Of a stretch of 64,000 bases of DNA, positions 39,970 to 48,338 are shown piece after piece. The DNA lies in the NCBI GenBank assembly GCA_945861275.1, contig CAMATZ010000009.1, forward strand, positions 62,001 through 126,000, in the 5' to 3' direction. The DNA is from Bordetella parapertussis. Its GTDB lineage: Bacteria > Pseudomonadota > Gammaproteobacteria > Burkholderiales > SG8-41. Under the pieces are notes generated by a model. The model was not told where the DNA came from, did not search any database, and saw only the letters and a program-made list of their open reading frames with translations. The position numbers and the translations under genes are program-made. Position 1 is the stretch's first letter. Each line of letters opens with the position of its first letter.

Positions 39970-40806
39970 TTACTCGACATAGGTGACCAGTTTTTGCAAC
40001 ACACCGAACATCAGATCGAGCGCCATGCCCACGACACCGATCATCAGAATCGCGAAAATCACATTGGTCAGCGACAGGTTGTTCCACTCGTTCCACACGA
40101 AGTAACCGATGCCGGTGCCGCCCACCAGCATTTCTGCCGCCACGATCACCAACCACGCAATGCCCATCGAGATGCGCATGCCGGTCATGATGGTGGGCGC
40201 CGCGGCCGGCAAAATTACCAGAAACGCCTTGCGCATGATGCTCACTTCGAGCGTGCGTGCGACGTTCAGCCAGTCGCGCCGCACGGAGGCGACGCCGTAC
40301 GCGGTATTGATCAGCATCGGCCACACCGAACAGATGAAGATGACGAAGATCGACGAAGTGGCCGAATCCTTGATGGTGTAGAGCGCCAGCGGCATCCATG
40401 CCAGCGGTGAAATCGGCTTTAACACCTGAATGAACGGATCCAGCGCGCGGTACAGTAACGGCGACATGCCGATCAAAAACCCGAGCGGAATCGCCAGCAG
40501 CGCCGCCAGCAAAAATCCGCCTGCCACGCGCGCAAGCGAGTACGCCAGTTGAATGCCGATGCCTTTGTCGTTCGGCCCCTTGTCATAAAACGGATCGGAT
40601 AAATGCTTTACCACGGCCTGTCCCATTTGCGCGGGCGTGGGCAGGCCGTCGGACTTCTTCGCGCTCTTGCCCATCAGTTGCTCGTACTCGGTAAGCACGC
40701 CGCCAGCCTTATCGCTGGTCATCGTGGCCGCTTGCCAAATGCCCAATAAAAACAGGAAGATAACCAACGTCAGCGCGCCAGCGCGGATGCCTATGCTTTT
40801 TTCCAT
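39970..40806 (-). CDS. cynB: Nitrate/cyanate-type ABC transporter permease
   Basis: This is a 278-residue inner-membrane permease of the NrtB/CmpB/CynB family. It has an N-terminal helix (about residues 10-28), a long periplasmic segment and five further helices. The EAA loop is ARTLEVSIMRKAFLVILPAAAPTIMTGMRI, and the family motif PISPLAWMPLAL is visible. It is the pair of the ATPase and binding protein encoded on both sides. An intergenic palindrome lies between it and the binding-protein gene, which may weaken read-through. Confidence 0.9.
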   Translation of the reverse strand: MEKSIGIRAGALTLVIFLFLLGIWQAATMTSDKAGGVLTEYEQLMGKSAKKSDGLPTPAQMGQAVVKHLSDPFYDKGPNDKGIGIQLAYSLARVAGGFLLAALLAIPLGFLIGMSPLLYRALDPFIQVLKPISPLAWMPLALYTIKDSATSSIFVIFICSVWPMLINTAYGVASVRRDWLNVARTLEVSIMRKAFLVILPAAAPTIMTGMRISMGIAWLVIVAAEMLVGGTGIGYFVWNEWNNLSLTNVIFAILMIGVVGMALDLMFGVLQKLVTYVE

Positions 40807-40816
40807 GAATTAACTG

Positions 40817-40900
40817 CCTCGTGAAGAGTGAAGGGAGAAGAGTGAAGGGTGTGTCGCGGGTCGGGGTTTCACGTTTCACCCTTCACCCTTCACTCTTCAC
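40817..40900. repeat. Imperfect palindrome of GTGAAGAGTGAAGGG heptamers
   Basis: GTGAAGAGTGAAGGG and AAGAGTGAAGGG on the left are mirrored by TTTCACCCTTCACCCTTCAC and TCTTCACG on the right. It lies between the binding-protein and permease genes of one operon. It is the third member of the family at 12825 and 14310. Confidence 0.7.
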
Positions 40901-40904
40901 GTCA

Positions 40905-42275
40905 TTAAGCCCTTTTAATGGCAAAACTCGCGACATACGCATCCGGCGCGGTGTGATCAAACACCTTGCCCATGACGACGATTTTTCGGTAATTCTCCGC
41001 CGGCGGTTTGTAACCCATCGCTGCCATGTGTTTGCGCGCGTCGGTGGCCAGATAGATTTGCTCGGTCAAATCCTTCCAGCGCACATCACCCTTGACGTAA
41101 CCCCAGCGCTTCATCTGGGTCATGATCCAGGTGGCCATTGAGTACCAGGGGAACGGATCAAAATCGACGCGCTTGGGATCATTCTTGATGTTGCCCAGCC
41201 CGTCGGCGTAGCGTCCCGTCAGCACCTGCTCCAGCACTGCCACCGGCTGATTCAGATAATTGGCGGGCGCAATCGATTCGGCGATGGTCTTGCGGTTATT
41301 CGGGTCGCGCGCCAGCGCCGCGGCCTTGAGCACCGCGCGAAACAACGCTGCAAACGAATTGGGCGCTTCTTTGACAAACGCCGTGGGTGCGGCGAACGAA
41401 CAACACGGATGGCCGTCCCACAACTCTTTCGACAGAAGGTGGATGAAGCCTATTTCCTCATACACCGCGCGCTGGTTAAACGGATCGGGTCCGAGATAGC
41501 CGTCGATATTGCCGGCACGCAGATTGGCCACCATTTCCGGCGGCGGCACCACGCGTATCTGGATGTCCTTGTCCGGATCAATGCCATGCTCGGCGACGTA
41601 ATAACGCAGCAGAAAGTTGTGCATCGAAAACTCGAACGGCACCGCGAATTTGAAACCCTTCCACATCTTTGGATCGCGATTGTTCTTGTGCTTGTTCGCC
41701 AGTGTGATCGCCTGGCCGTTGATGTTCTGGATGGTCGCCACGTTCATCGCCTGCGCGGATGAACCCACACCCATCGAAATCGCGATCGGCATCGGCGCCA
41801 GCATGTGTGAGGCGTCGTACTCTTTGTTCAATACCTTGTCGCGGATCAGCGCCCAGCCTGCGGTTTTGATCACTTCGACTTCCAGTCCTTCAGCGGCGTA
41901 GTAACGCAGCGGATGTGCCAGTATCAAGGGTGTCGCGCAAGTGATCGGAATGAACCCGATCTTGAGATTCTTTTTCTCAGGCGCGCGTTTATCCTGCGCC
42001 AACGCCTGCATGGCGCCGATGGGCAGCACGTTTGCGATCGCCGCCATCGCAGTATTCGCACCCACGGCGCCAAGAAAGCGCCGGCGCGCGCGATCGTCGG
42101 GAAACAATGCGCGCACCATCGCGGACTCGATGACTTCGCGGCCGAGCACTTCATGGTCAACGGGGACGTGCGCATCACGCCCGGCCTCATGCTCTTTTTC
42201 CGACTCATGCTTGCCGCACGAACAGGGCGCGGACAACGTAACGCTGGCATCGTAAATTTTTGTAGCATCGGTCAT
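40905..42275 (-). CDS. cynA: NrtA/CmpA-family substrate-binding protein, putative cyanate receptor, Tat-type signal
   Basis: This 456-residue protein is the receptor of the importer. The body is NrtA/CmpA-like: LKIGFIPITCATPLILAHPLRYYAAEGLEVEVIKTAGWALIRDKV, then MNVATIQNINGQAITLA, then DGYLGPDPFNQRAVYEE. An RRRFLGAV twin-arginine motif at about residues 63-70 and a hydrophobic stretch precede the mature part, so Tat export is likely. Ahead of it lies an unusual 60-residue cytoplasmic-type leader with C18-S-C20 and His 23, 29 and 36, which looks like a metal site. Receptor, permease, ATPase and cynS are on one strand, in this order. Confidence 0.88.
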   Translation of the reverse strand: MTDATKIYDASVTLSAPCSCGKHESEKEHEAGRDAHVPVDHEVLGREVIESAMVRALFPDDRARRRFLGAVGANTAMAAIANVLPIGAMQALAQDKRAPEKKNLKIGFIPITCATPLILAHPLRYYAAEGLEVEVIKTAGWALIRDKVLNKEYDASHMLAPMPIAISMGVGSSAQAMNVATIQNINGQAITLANKHKNNRDPKMWKGFKFAVPFEFSMHNFLLRYYVAEHGIDPDKDIQIRVVPPPEMVANLRAGNIDGYLGPDPFNQRAVYEEIGFIHLLSKELWDGHPCCSFAAPTAFVKEAPNSFAALFRAVLKAAALARDPNNRKTIAESIAPANYLNQPVAVLEQVLTGRYADGLGNIKNDPKRVDFDPFPWYSMATWIMTQMKRWGYVKGDVRWKDLTEQIYLATDARKHMAAMGYKPPAENYRKIVVMGKVFDHTAPDAYVASFAIKRA

Positions 42276-42564
42276 TGCAAGCTCCTCTAACGGGGTTAGC
42301 GCAGTGATCAGCAGATTGCGTGCCAGCGATCAAATAAAACTGCACAGAAGTTATGTAACTATCTGTTTTTATGAAAATTTTCTTTTTCCGCTGCAAGCCG
42401 GCGCAAGACCAACGTGGCGCCCGGTTAAATCGAACGCGCCTATTCGGTGCGGCAACGTGGTGCATCACGCACCTTTGTTGGGCGCGGCTGGGCATAGCAT
42501 GAAAAGTGCGATAATCGCCACACGCTAAAACAATAAAGAGAACAGCGCGCGGGGCCCTCCTTCC

Positions 42565-44190
42565 ATGTCACAACGCCATCTGCTCATCGGTTTGCTATGC
42601 GTGGCCTGGATCGTGCCCGGCCTGATCGGCCACGACCCGTGGAAAACCGACGAGGCGTACACCTTTGGCGTGATTTACGACATGCTGCGCGGCGGATCAT
42701 GGCTTACCCCCACGCTCGCCGGCGAGTTGTATCTGGACGAGCCGCCGCTCTACTATCTAACGGCGGCGGCCACTGCGCTTATGGCGTCACCACTGCTGCC
42801 TTTGCACGACGGTGCGCGCCTCGCCACCGGCATGTATATGGCGCTGACGTTATTGTTTTGCGCACTGGCGAGCCGCGAATTGCACGGCAAGGGCAACGGC
42901 GCGATTGCCGCGCTGCTGCTGCTGGGTTGTTTTGGCCTGGTGCTGCGCAGCCACGAAATCATCACCGACAGCGCACCGCTGGCGGGCTTTGCGCTGGCGT
43001 ACTACGCGCTGGCGCTGGCATTGCGTGTGCCGCTGCGTGGCGGCGCGCTGCTGGGGCTTGCAGCCGGCACGGTGTTTTTGTCGCAGGGTGTGCTGGAAAC
43101 ATTGATCCTCATGCTCATTGCCGCCGCGCTGCCAGCGGTGTCACCAGCGTGGCGCGGCCGAAGCTACGCACGGGCTTTACTCACGGCGGCGGTGATTGCA
43201 ACGCCGTTGATCGTAGCCTGGCCGCTGGCGCTGTATCTGCGCGCACCTGCTTTACTCGAAGCCTGGTTGCAACGTGATCTTTATGCAATGCTCAGTGGAA
43301 CGGGGCGCGAAGTGTCGTTCTATTTGCGCATTTTGCCGTGGCACGCCTGGCCGGTATGGGCGCTGTGTTTGTGGACGCTGTGGGTGCAACGGATGCAATC
43401 AGCGACGCGACGCGAGCCCATTGTTATGCCCGCCACGCCCGCGATAGCATTGCCGTTGACGGGGTTTGTGATCACCCTGGTGCTGTTGTCCATCGGCAGC
43501 GGCGCGCGCGATGTGTACGCGCTGATCCTGCTGCCGGCGGCGGCGTTGCTGGCAGTGCCTGGCTTGCTTACCTTGCGGCGGGGCGCGGCCAATGCGTGGT
43601 TCTGGTTCGGCGTGACCGGCACCACCGTTTTTATCGTGGCGGCGTGGTTTTACTGGACCGCTCTTGAGCTCGGCGTGCCCGCAAGGCTGCACGCCCATCT
43701 GCATCGCCTGCAACCCGGCTACGCGCCGGGATTGAAGTTGCTGCCGTTCACGCTGGCGGCTTGTTACACCCTGGCGTGGTTTGTGCTGCTCGCCAAACTC
43801 AAGCGCTCCGCCGAACGCCCGGCGGTGGTATGGGCCGCCGGCGTGACGGTGTTATGGGGCCTGGCGGCAATATTATTTGTGGGCTGGGTCGATACCGGAA
43901 AAAGTTACCGCGCGGTTTTCACCAGCATGCAGCAAAACCTGCCGCCCACATACAACTGCGTCACCAGCTACCACCTTGGTGATTCGCAACGCGCCATGCT
44001 GCACTATTACGCCAACGTAATCACGCATCGTAACGACGTCGCTCCGCAGACACGCAATTGTGATCTACTGCTGCTGCAGGGCGTGGCGTGGGAAGAACCC
44101 GCTGTCGGCGCCAACTGGCGCAAAATATGGGAGGGTAGCCGCCCCGGTGACAGGGTTGAGCGCTACCGGCTTTATCAACGCGGCAGTTAG
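42565..44190 (+). CDS. Membrane glycosyltransferase, GT39/ArnT-like (PMT family)
   Basis: This 541-residue polytopic membrane protein has at least ten hydrophobic helices. The first extracytoplasmic loop carries the GT39/ArnT motif DPWKTDEAYTFGVIYDMLRGG with catalytic Asp/Glu, and ELYLDEPPLYYLTAA follows. These proteins transfer a sugar from an undecaprenyl-phosphate carrier to a protein or to lipid A. The acceptor and sugar are unknown. The C-terminal soluble domain after residue 440 (FVGWVDTGKSYRAVFTSMQ) is periplasmic. The gene stands alone between the cyanate cluster and a thiolase; a 289-base gap without recognisable features precedes it. Confidence 0.82.
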   Translation: MSQRHLLIGLLCVAWIVPGLIGHDPWKTDEAYTFGVIYDMLRGGSWLTPTLAGELYLDEPPLYYLTAAATALMASPLLPLHDGARLATGMYMALTLLFCALASRELHGKGNGAIAALLLLGCFGLVLRSHEIITDSAPLAGFALAYYALALALRVPLRGGALLGLAAGTVFLSQGVLETLILMLIAAALPAVSPAWRGRSYARALLTAAVIATPLIVAWPLALYLRAPALLEAWLQRDLYAMLSGTGREVSFYLRILPWHAWPVWALCLWTLWVQRMQSATRREPIVMPATPAIALPLTGFVITLVLLSIGSGARDVYALILLPAAALLAVPGLLTLRRGAANAWFWFGVTGTTVFIVAAWFYWTALELGVPARLHAHLHRLQPGYAPGLKLLPFTLAACYTLAWFVLLAKLKRSAERPAVVWAAGVTVLWGLAAILFVGWVDTGKSYRAVFTSMQQNLPPTYNCVTSYHLGDSQRAMLHYYANVITHRNDVAPQTRNCDLLLLQGVAWEEPAVGANWRKIWEGSRPGDRVERYRLYQRGS

Positions 44191-44316
44191 GCGATCACGG
44201 AGCCAGCCATTTTTGTGCGAGGCAGCATGAACTCGACAGCGTCCGCCATGGCGCGTAGACTAGCATCAAATATAAAATTAAATACTATTTAAATTCAATT
44301 AGTTAAGGAGAAATTC

Positions 44317-45504
44317 ATGAGCGACTCACGAGAAGTAGTGGTACTCGGCGGCGTACGCACCGCGATCGGTGATTACGGCGGCGCACTCAAAGACATGGCA
44401 CCTACAGAATTGGCGGGCCAAGTCATACGCGAAGCAGTTAAGCGCGCCAAAATTGATCCGCAGCAAGTGCAACAACTGGTGTTCGGCAACGTCATTCACA
44501 CCGAAGCCCGCGACATGTATTTCTCGCGCGTGGCCTGCATCAAAGGCGGGCTGCCGCACGAGACCACTGCGCTCACCGTGAATCGCCTGTGCGGCAGCGG
44601 CCTGCAAGCCATCGTCAGCGCGGCGCAAAGCATCCAACTCGGTGACGCTGATGTGACGGTGGGTGGCGGCGCGGAATCGATGAGCCGCGGCGGTTACCTG
44701 ATGCCGACGCTGCGCTGGGGACAACGCATGAACGACAGCGGCGTAGTGGACATGATGGTGGGCGCGCTCACCGATCCGTTCGATACCGTGCACATGGGCA
44801 TCACCGCAGAGAACATCGCGGAAAAATGGAAAATCACCCGCGAACAGCAGGATGAATTCGCCGTTGAAAGCCATCGCCGCGCGGTCAACGCCATCGACAA
44901 GGGCTACTTCAAGGATCAAATCCTGCCGATCGAACTGAAAAGCCGCAAAGGCGTGACGCTGTTTGAGCGCGACGAGCACGCGCGTGCCGACGTATCACTG
45001 GAAAGCCTGGCGAAGCTGCGAGCGGCGTTCAAGAAGGATGGGTCGGTGACAGCGGGTAACGCTTCCGGCATCAACGACGGCGCAGCGGCGATAGTGATGA
45101 TGGAAAAAAGCGCAGCAGCCAAAGCCGGCCTGAAGCCGCTGGCGCGGCTGGTGTCGTACGGACTGGCCGGCGTGGACCCGAAAATCATGGGCATCGGCCC
45201 GGTGCCCGCCTGCCAGCGCGCACTCGCCAAAGCCGGCCTCACAGTCGAAGATATGGATGTGATCGAATCCAACGAAGCGTTCGCGGTGCAGGCGCTGGCG
45301 GTGTCGTGCGATCTGAAATTCGACGCGAAAAAAACCAATCCCAACGGCGGCGCGGTAGGCCTGGGACATCCGATCGGCGCCACCGGCGCCGTGCTCACGG
45401 TCAAAGCGCTGTATGAATTACAGCGCAGCGGCGGGCGTTATGCGCTGGTGACCATGTGTATCGGCGGCGGGCAGGGTATTGCCGCGGTGTTTGAGCGCAT
45501 GTAG
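44317..45504 (+). CDS. phaA: Acetyl-CoA C-acetyltransferase (thiolase)
   Basis: This 395-residue thiolase condenses two acyl-CoA units or cleaves 3-ketoacyl-CoA. The nucleophilic Cys is in NRLCGSGLQAIVSAAQ (about residue 90), the GHPIGATGA motif supplies the active-site His, and the second Cys is in ALVTMCIGGGQGIAAVFE. The length and motifs match biosynthetic thiolases such as PhaA/AtoB. The ribosome site AAGGAG is clear, and an A/T-rich stretch (44260-44310) upstream is a likely promoter region. No phaC or phaB gene is adjacent, so its role (polyhydroxybutyrate, fatty acid or ketone body metabolism) cannot be fixed. Confidence 0.93.
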   Translation: MSDSREVVVLGGVRTAIGDYGGALKDMAPTELAGQVIREAVKRAKIDPQQVQQLVFGNVIHTEARDMYFSRVACIKGGLPHETTALTVNRLCGSGLQAIVSAAQSIQLGDADVTVGGGAESMSRGGYLMPTLRWGQRMNDSGVVDMMVGALTDPFDTVHMGITAENIAEKWKITREQQDEFAVESHRRAVNAIDKGYFKDQILPIELKSRKGVTLFERDEHARADVSLESLAKLRAAFKKDGSVTAGNASGINDGAAAIVMMEKSAAAKAGLKPLARLVSYGLAGVDPKIMGIGPVPACQRALAKAGLTVEDMDVIESNEAFAVQALAVSCDLKFDAKKTNPNGGAVGLGHPIGATGAVLTVKALYELQRSGGRYALVTMCIGGGQGIAAVFERM

Positions 45505-45521
45505 CGGAATCAAGAACACAG

Positions 45522-45618
45522 CAACCGCAGAGGCGCAAAGACGCAGAGAACACCACGCAGAGAAACCCTACTTTGTTTTTCTCCGCGTTTCCTCTGCGCC
45601 TCCGCACCTCTGCGGTTA
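45522..45618. repeat. Palindromic intergenic repeat ACCGCAGAGGCGCAAAGACG type
   Basis: AACCGCAGAGGCGCAAAGAC on the left matches the reverse complement of GCGCCTCCGCACCTCTGCGGTT on the right with one interruption. It sits between convergent genes and could terminate transcription from both sides. A truncated relative is at 28789. Confidence 0.75.
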
Positions 45619-46329
45619 GCTTTTCGCAGAGTTACGTAACCGCGCAAGCGCGCCGAGCTGAAAGTGCGTAAACGCCAGCCCGGTCAACGCCGGCGCCAGC
45701 AGGTTGAACAACGGCACGTAATAAAACACGGCCAGCAGCAAGCCCAGCAAATAGATCGTGCGGCGGTTTTGCGCGATCACAGTGCGCAATTCTTCGCTGC
45801 TGGCGTGCTCTGACAGTGCATCGTAGCGGAACAAACGCTGGTTGAGCCAGGCGGAATTGAACAGCGGCACCAGCAGCGCACCGATGCCGGTAAACCACAG
45901 CGGCAGCGTGACCAGCCACAACAGCGCAAAAATCACGATAGCCAGCGTGCTATTGAGCACACTGCCCATGATGGTGCCGCCATGCAGGCGTGCGAGACCG
46001 GGGAAATCACGTTGCGCCACGAAATTCACCAGGCCCGGCATGGTGAAAAATTCGGTGATTACCATCGCCGTAATCAGCACGCCGGGCGCAAGCAGCGCCA
46101 GCGCGATCAAGGTGGCGATGAATTGCAGCAGTCCTCCGGCCCAGCCCGCGATCCAGCGCCCGGCCTGTGACGCCAGCAACCAGCCGTTTACCCACGCCGT
46201 GAGCCGTTCCCAGGAGAGCCAGCCGATGAGCACCCACAACACGGTCGCGCACACTATCGGCACCGCCACCATCGCCAGCACCTGTGGACGGCACAGGTCG
46301 CGCACGGCTTTGCGAAATGCATCAAACAC
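45616..46329 (-). CDS. EI24/CysZ-like integral membrane protein
   Basis: This 237-residue protein has four to six hydrophobic helices and the EI24-type opening FRKAVRDLCRPQVLAMVAVPIVCATVLWVLIGW. ALTGLAFTHFQLGALARLR lies at the end. The family includes CysZ, a sulfate-related channel, but many members are of unknown function. I start at the GTG at 46329, in line with the family; the longer frame to 46452 runs through the promoter region of the divergent pgi gene. No cysteine biosynthesis genes are adjacent, so a sulfate role is not supported here. Confidence 0.78.
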   Translation of the reverse strand: MFDAFRKAVRDLCRPQVLAMVAVPIVCATVLWVLIGWLSWERLTAWVNGWLLASQAGRWIAGWAGGLLQFIATLIALALLAPGVLITAMVITEFFTMPGLVNFVAQRDFPGLARLHGGTIMGSVLNSTLAIVIFALLWLVTLPLWFTGIGALLVPLFNSAWLNQRLFRYDALSEHASSEELRTVIAQNRRTIYLLGLLLAVFYYVPLFNLLAPALTGLAFTHFQLGALARLRNSAKS

Positions 46330-46441
46330 CACAGCCCATGACCTCTGCGTAAATGATCCGCTGCATTGTAATGCGAGTCTCCCGTGAGCGCGGGCTGACG
46401 CTGTAGAATAGTTGTGCCTGGCGATATTCAGCAGACAACCG

Positions 46442-48040
46442 ATGCCCTCCACACTCCTCAGCAGCCCCGAATGGAAAGCCCTGCAAGCACACCAGCGCGC
46501 TGTCGCCGGCCTGCGGCTGGAGCAACTGTTTGCCGCGGACCCGCATCGGTTCGGGAAATTTTCGCTTGAATGCGAGGGACTGCTGCTTGATTTTTCGCGT
46601 CATTTCCTCACCGATGAAACATTGCCGCTGCTGGTCGCGCTCGCGCGCGCACGCGATCTGCCGGCGTGGATTGCGCGCATGTTTGCCGGCGAGCGCATCA
46701 ACAACACTGAAAATCGCGCTGCGCTGCATATCGCCCTGCGCGCGGACGGTCCGGTTTTTCTTGAAGGACGCGATGTCACGGTCGATGTGCGCCGCGTGCT
46801 CGCGCAGATGGAAAAATTCGTCACTGCCGTACGCGACGGAACACACACCGGTTACAGCGGCAAGCGCATCACGGATGTGGTTAACCTCGGCATCGGCGGC
46901 TCCTACCTGGGGCCGCAGCTTGCGTGTCAGGCGCTGCGTGCGTACGCCAACGGCGGCATACGCGCGCACTTTGTCTCCAACGTTGACGGCGAAAATCTGG
47001 CGGCGGTGGTGGCGGATTTGAAAGCCGAGAGCACGCTGTTCATTGTCAGCTCCAAGACCTTTACCACGCAGGAAACCATGACCAACGCCGCATCCGCCCG
47101 GCGCTGGCTCATCAGCCAACTCAGCGGCCAACTCGGCAATGAAGCGGCCGCAGGCAAGCATTTCGCTGCGGTTACCTGCGATACCGAAAAGGCCGCGCAA
47201 TTTGGCATTGCGCCCGCGCAGGTGTTCGATACCTGGGACTGGGTCGGCGGACGCTATTCGCTGTGGTCGGCGGTGGGGCTGCCGCTGGCGTTGTATGCGG
47301 GCATGGCTGCGTTCAACGCATTGCGGGAAGGCGCACGGCTGATGGACAGGCACTTTCGCGATGTGCCGCTGCAACGCAACCTGCCGGTGTTACTGGGCCT
47401 GCTGGATATCTGGTACATCAATTTCTTCGGCGCCCAGTCGCGCGCGGTATTGCCTTATGCGCATGCGTTGTCGCGGCTGCCGGCGTATCTGCAGCAACTG
47501 GAGATGGAGAGTCTGGGCAAAAGCGTCGCGCGCGGTGGCAGCGCGGTCGATTACGCCACCGGCAATACCGTGTGGGGCGAGCCGGGCACCGACAGCCAGC
47601 ATTCCTTTTTTCAACTGCTGCATCAGGGCACGCGGCTGATTCCCGCTGAACTCATCGCCGCCTGCCGCTGTGCGGCGCGTGATGCCGAACATCACCCTTT
47701 GCTGCTCGCTAATTTTTTTGCGCAGGGCGAAGCACTGATGAACGGCAATGCGGGCGCCAGTTCGCCCCACGCCGCAGTCACCGGCAATCGCCCCAGCACC
47801 TCGATACTGGTAGACGAACTCGATGCGCAGCATCTGGGCATGCTGTTGGCGCTGTATGAACACAAGGTTTTCGTGCAGAGTGTGATCTGGGATATCAACG
47901 CTTTTGATCAATGGGGCGTGGCGCTGGGCAAACAACTGGCCGATCGCATAGCACCCGCTTTATCCGGTGATGACCCCATTGCCACGCACGACGCCTCGAC
48001 CAACGGACTCATCAACTACTACAAGGCGCATCGAAAATGA
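46442..48040 (+). CDS. pgi: Glucose-6-phosphate isomerase
   Basis: This 532-residue enzyme interconverts glucose-6-phosphate and fructose-6-phosphate. Signature 1, DTWDWVGGRYSLWSAVGLPLAL, and signature 2, QHSFFQLLHQGT, are visible, as are NLGIGGSYLGPQ, SKTFTTQET and the catalytic Glu/His/Lys positions. The start is placed at the ATG at 46442 (MPSTLLSSPEWKAL), since the frame extension begins with no ribosome site. It is a standard long-form isomerase. The last codons overlap the start of a small DUF6494 gene in an ATGA, indicating coupling. Confidence 0.97.
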   Translation: MPSTLLSSPEWKALQAHQRAVAGLRLEQLFAADPHRFGKFSLECEGLLLDFSRHFLTDETLPLLVALARARDLPAWIARMFAGERINNTENRAALHIALRADGPVFLEGRDVTVDVRRVLAQMEKFVTAVRDGTHTGYSGKRITDVVNLGIGGSYLGPQLACQALRAYANGGIRAHFVSNVDGENLAAVVADLKAESTLFIVSSKTFTTQETMTNAASARRWLISQLSGQLGNEAAAGKHFAAVTCDTEKAAQFGIAPAQVFDTWDWVGGRYSLWSAVGLPLALYAGMAAFNALREGARLMDRHFRDVPLQRNLPVLLGLLDIWYINFFGAQSRAVLPYAHALSRLPAYLQQLEMESLGKSVARGGSAVDYATGNTVWGEPGTDSQHSFFQLLHQGTRLIPAELIAACRCAARDAEHHPLLLANFFAQGEALMNGNAGASSPHAAVTGNRPSTSILVDELDAQHLGMLLALYEHKVFVQSVIWDINAFDQWGVALGKQLADRIAPALSGDDPIATHDASTNGLINYYKAHRK

Positions 48041-48243
48041 AAGATGAAACACTGAACATGAGCGTGCGCAAGTATCTCAAGACCGTGGGTGTGAACTCGC
48101 AACTCGCCATCGAAAAAGCCGTGCACAAGGCGCTTGCGGACGGACGGCTAAAGGGTAATGAAGTGCTGCCGGTGAAGATGTCACTCAGCGTGGGCAAACT
48201 CGCGCTGGAGCTGACTTTTGACGGCGAGTTGAATCTGGAGTGA
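48037..48243 (+). CDS. Small DUF6494-like protein
   Basis: This 68-residue acidic protein has the pattern MSVRKYLKTVGVNSQLAIEKAVHKALADG and an LALELTFDGELNLE end. I associate this with DUF6494, of unknown function. It overlaps the pgi stop by four bases (ATGA) and is therefore co-translated with pgi. It has no membrane helix or signal. Members are often encoded next to metabolic genes, so a structural or regulatory role is possible. Confidence 0.75.
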   Translation: MKDETLNMSVRKYLKTVGVNSQLAIEKAVHKALADGRLKGNEVLPVKMSLSVGKLALELTFDGELNLE

Positions 48244-48338
48244 TGGAAAGTGTGTGGCGTTCAGGCTATTCCGGCTGATGTGGATTGGGCGGCGCGGGTA
48301 CGCATCGACCTGAGTTCAGGCTAGAAGCTGCTATCGCC

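Noticed and set aside
40744-40756. CAATAAAAACAGG as a fifth copy of the dispersed A-rich motif
   Set aside because: Only 11 bases match and it lies inside the permease coding region, so it is probably chance.
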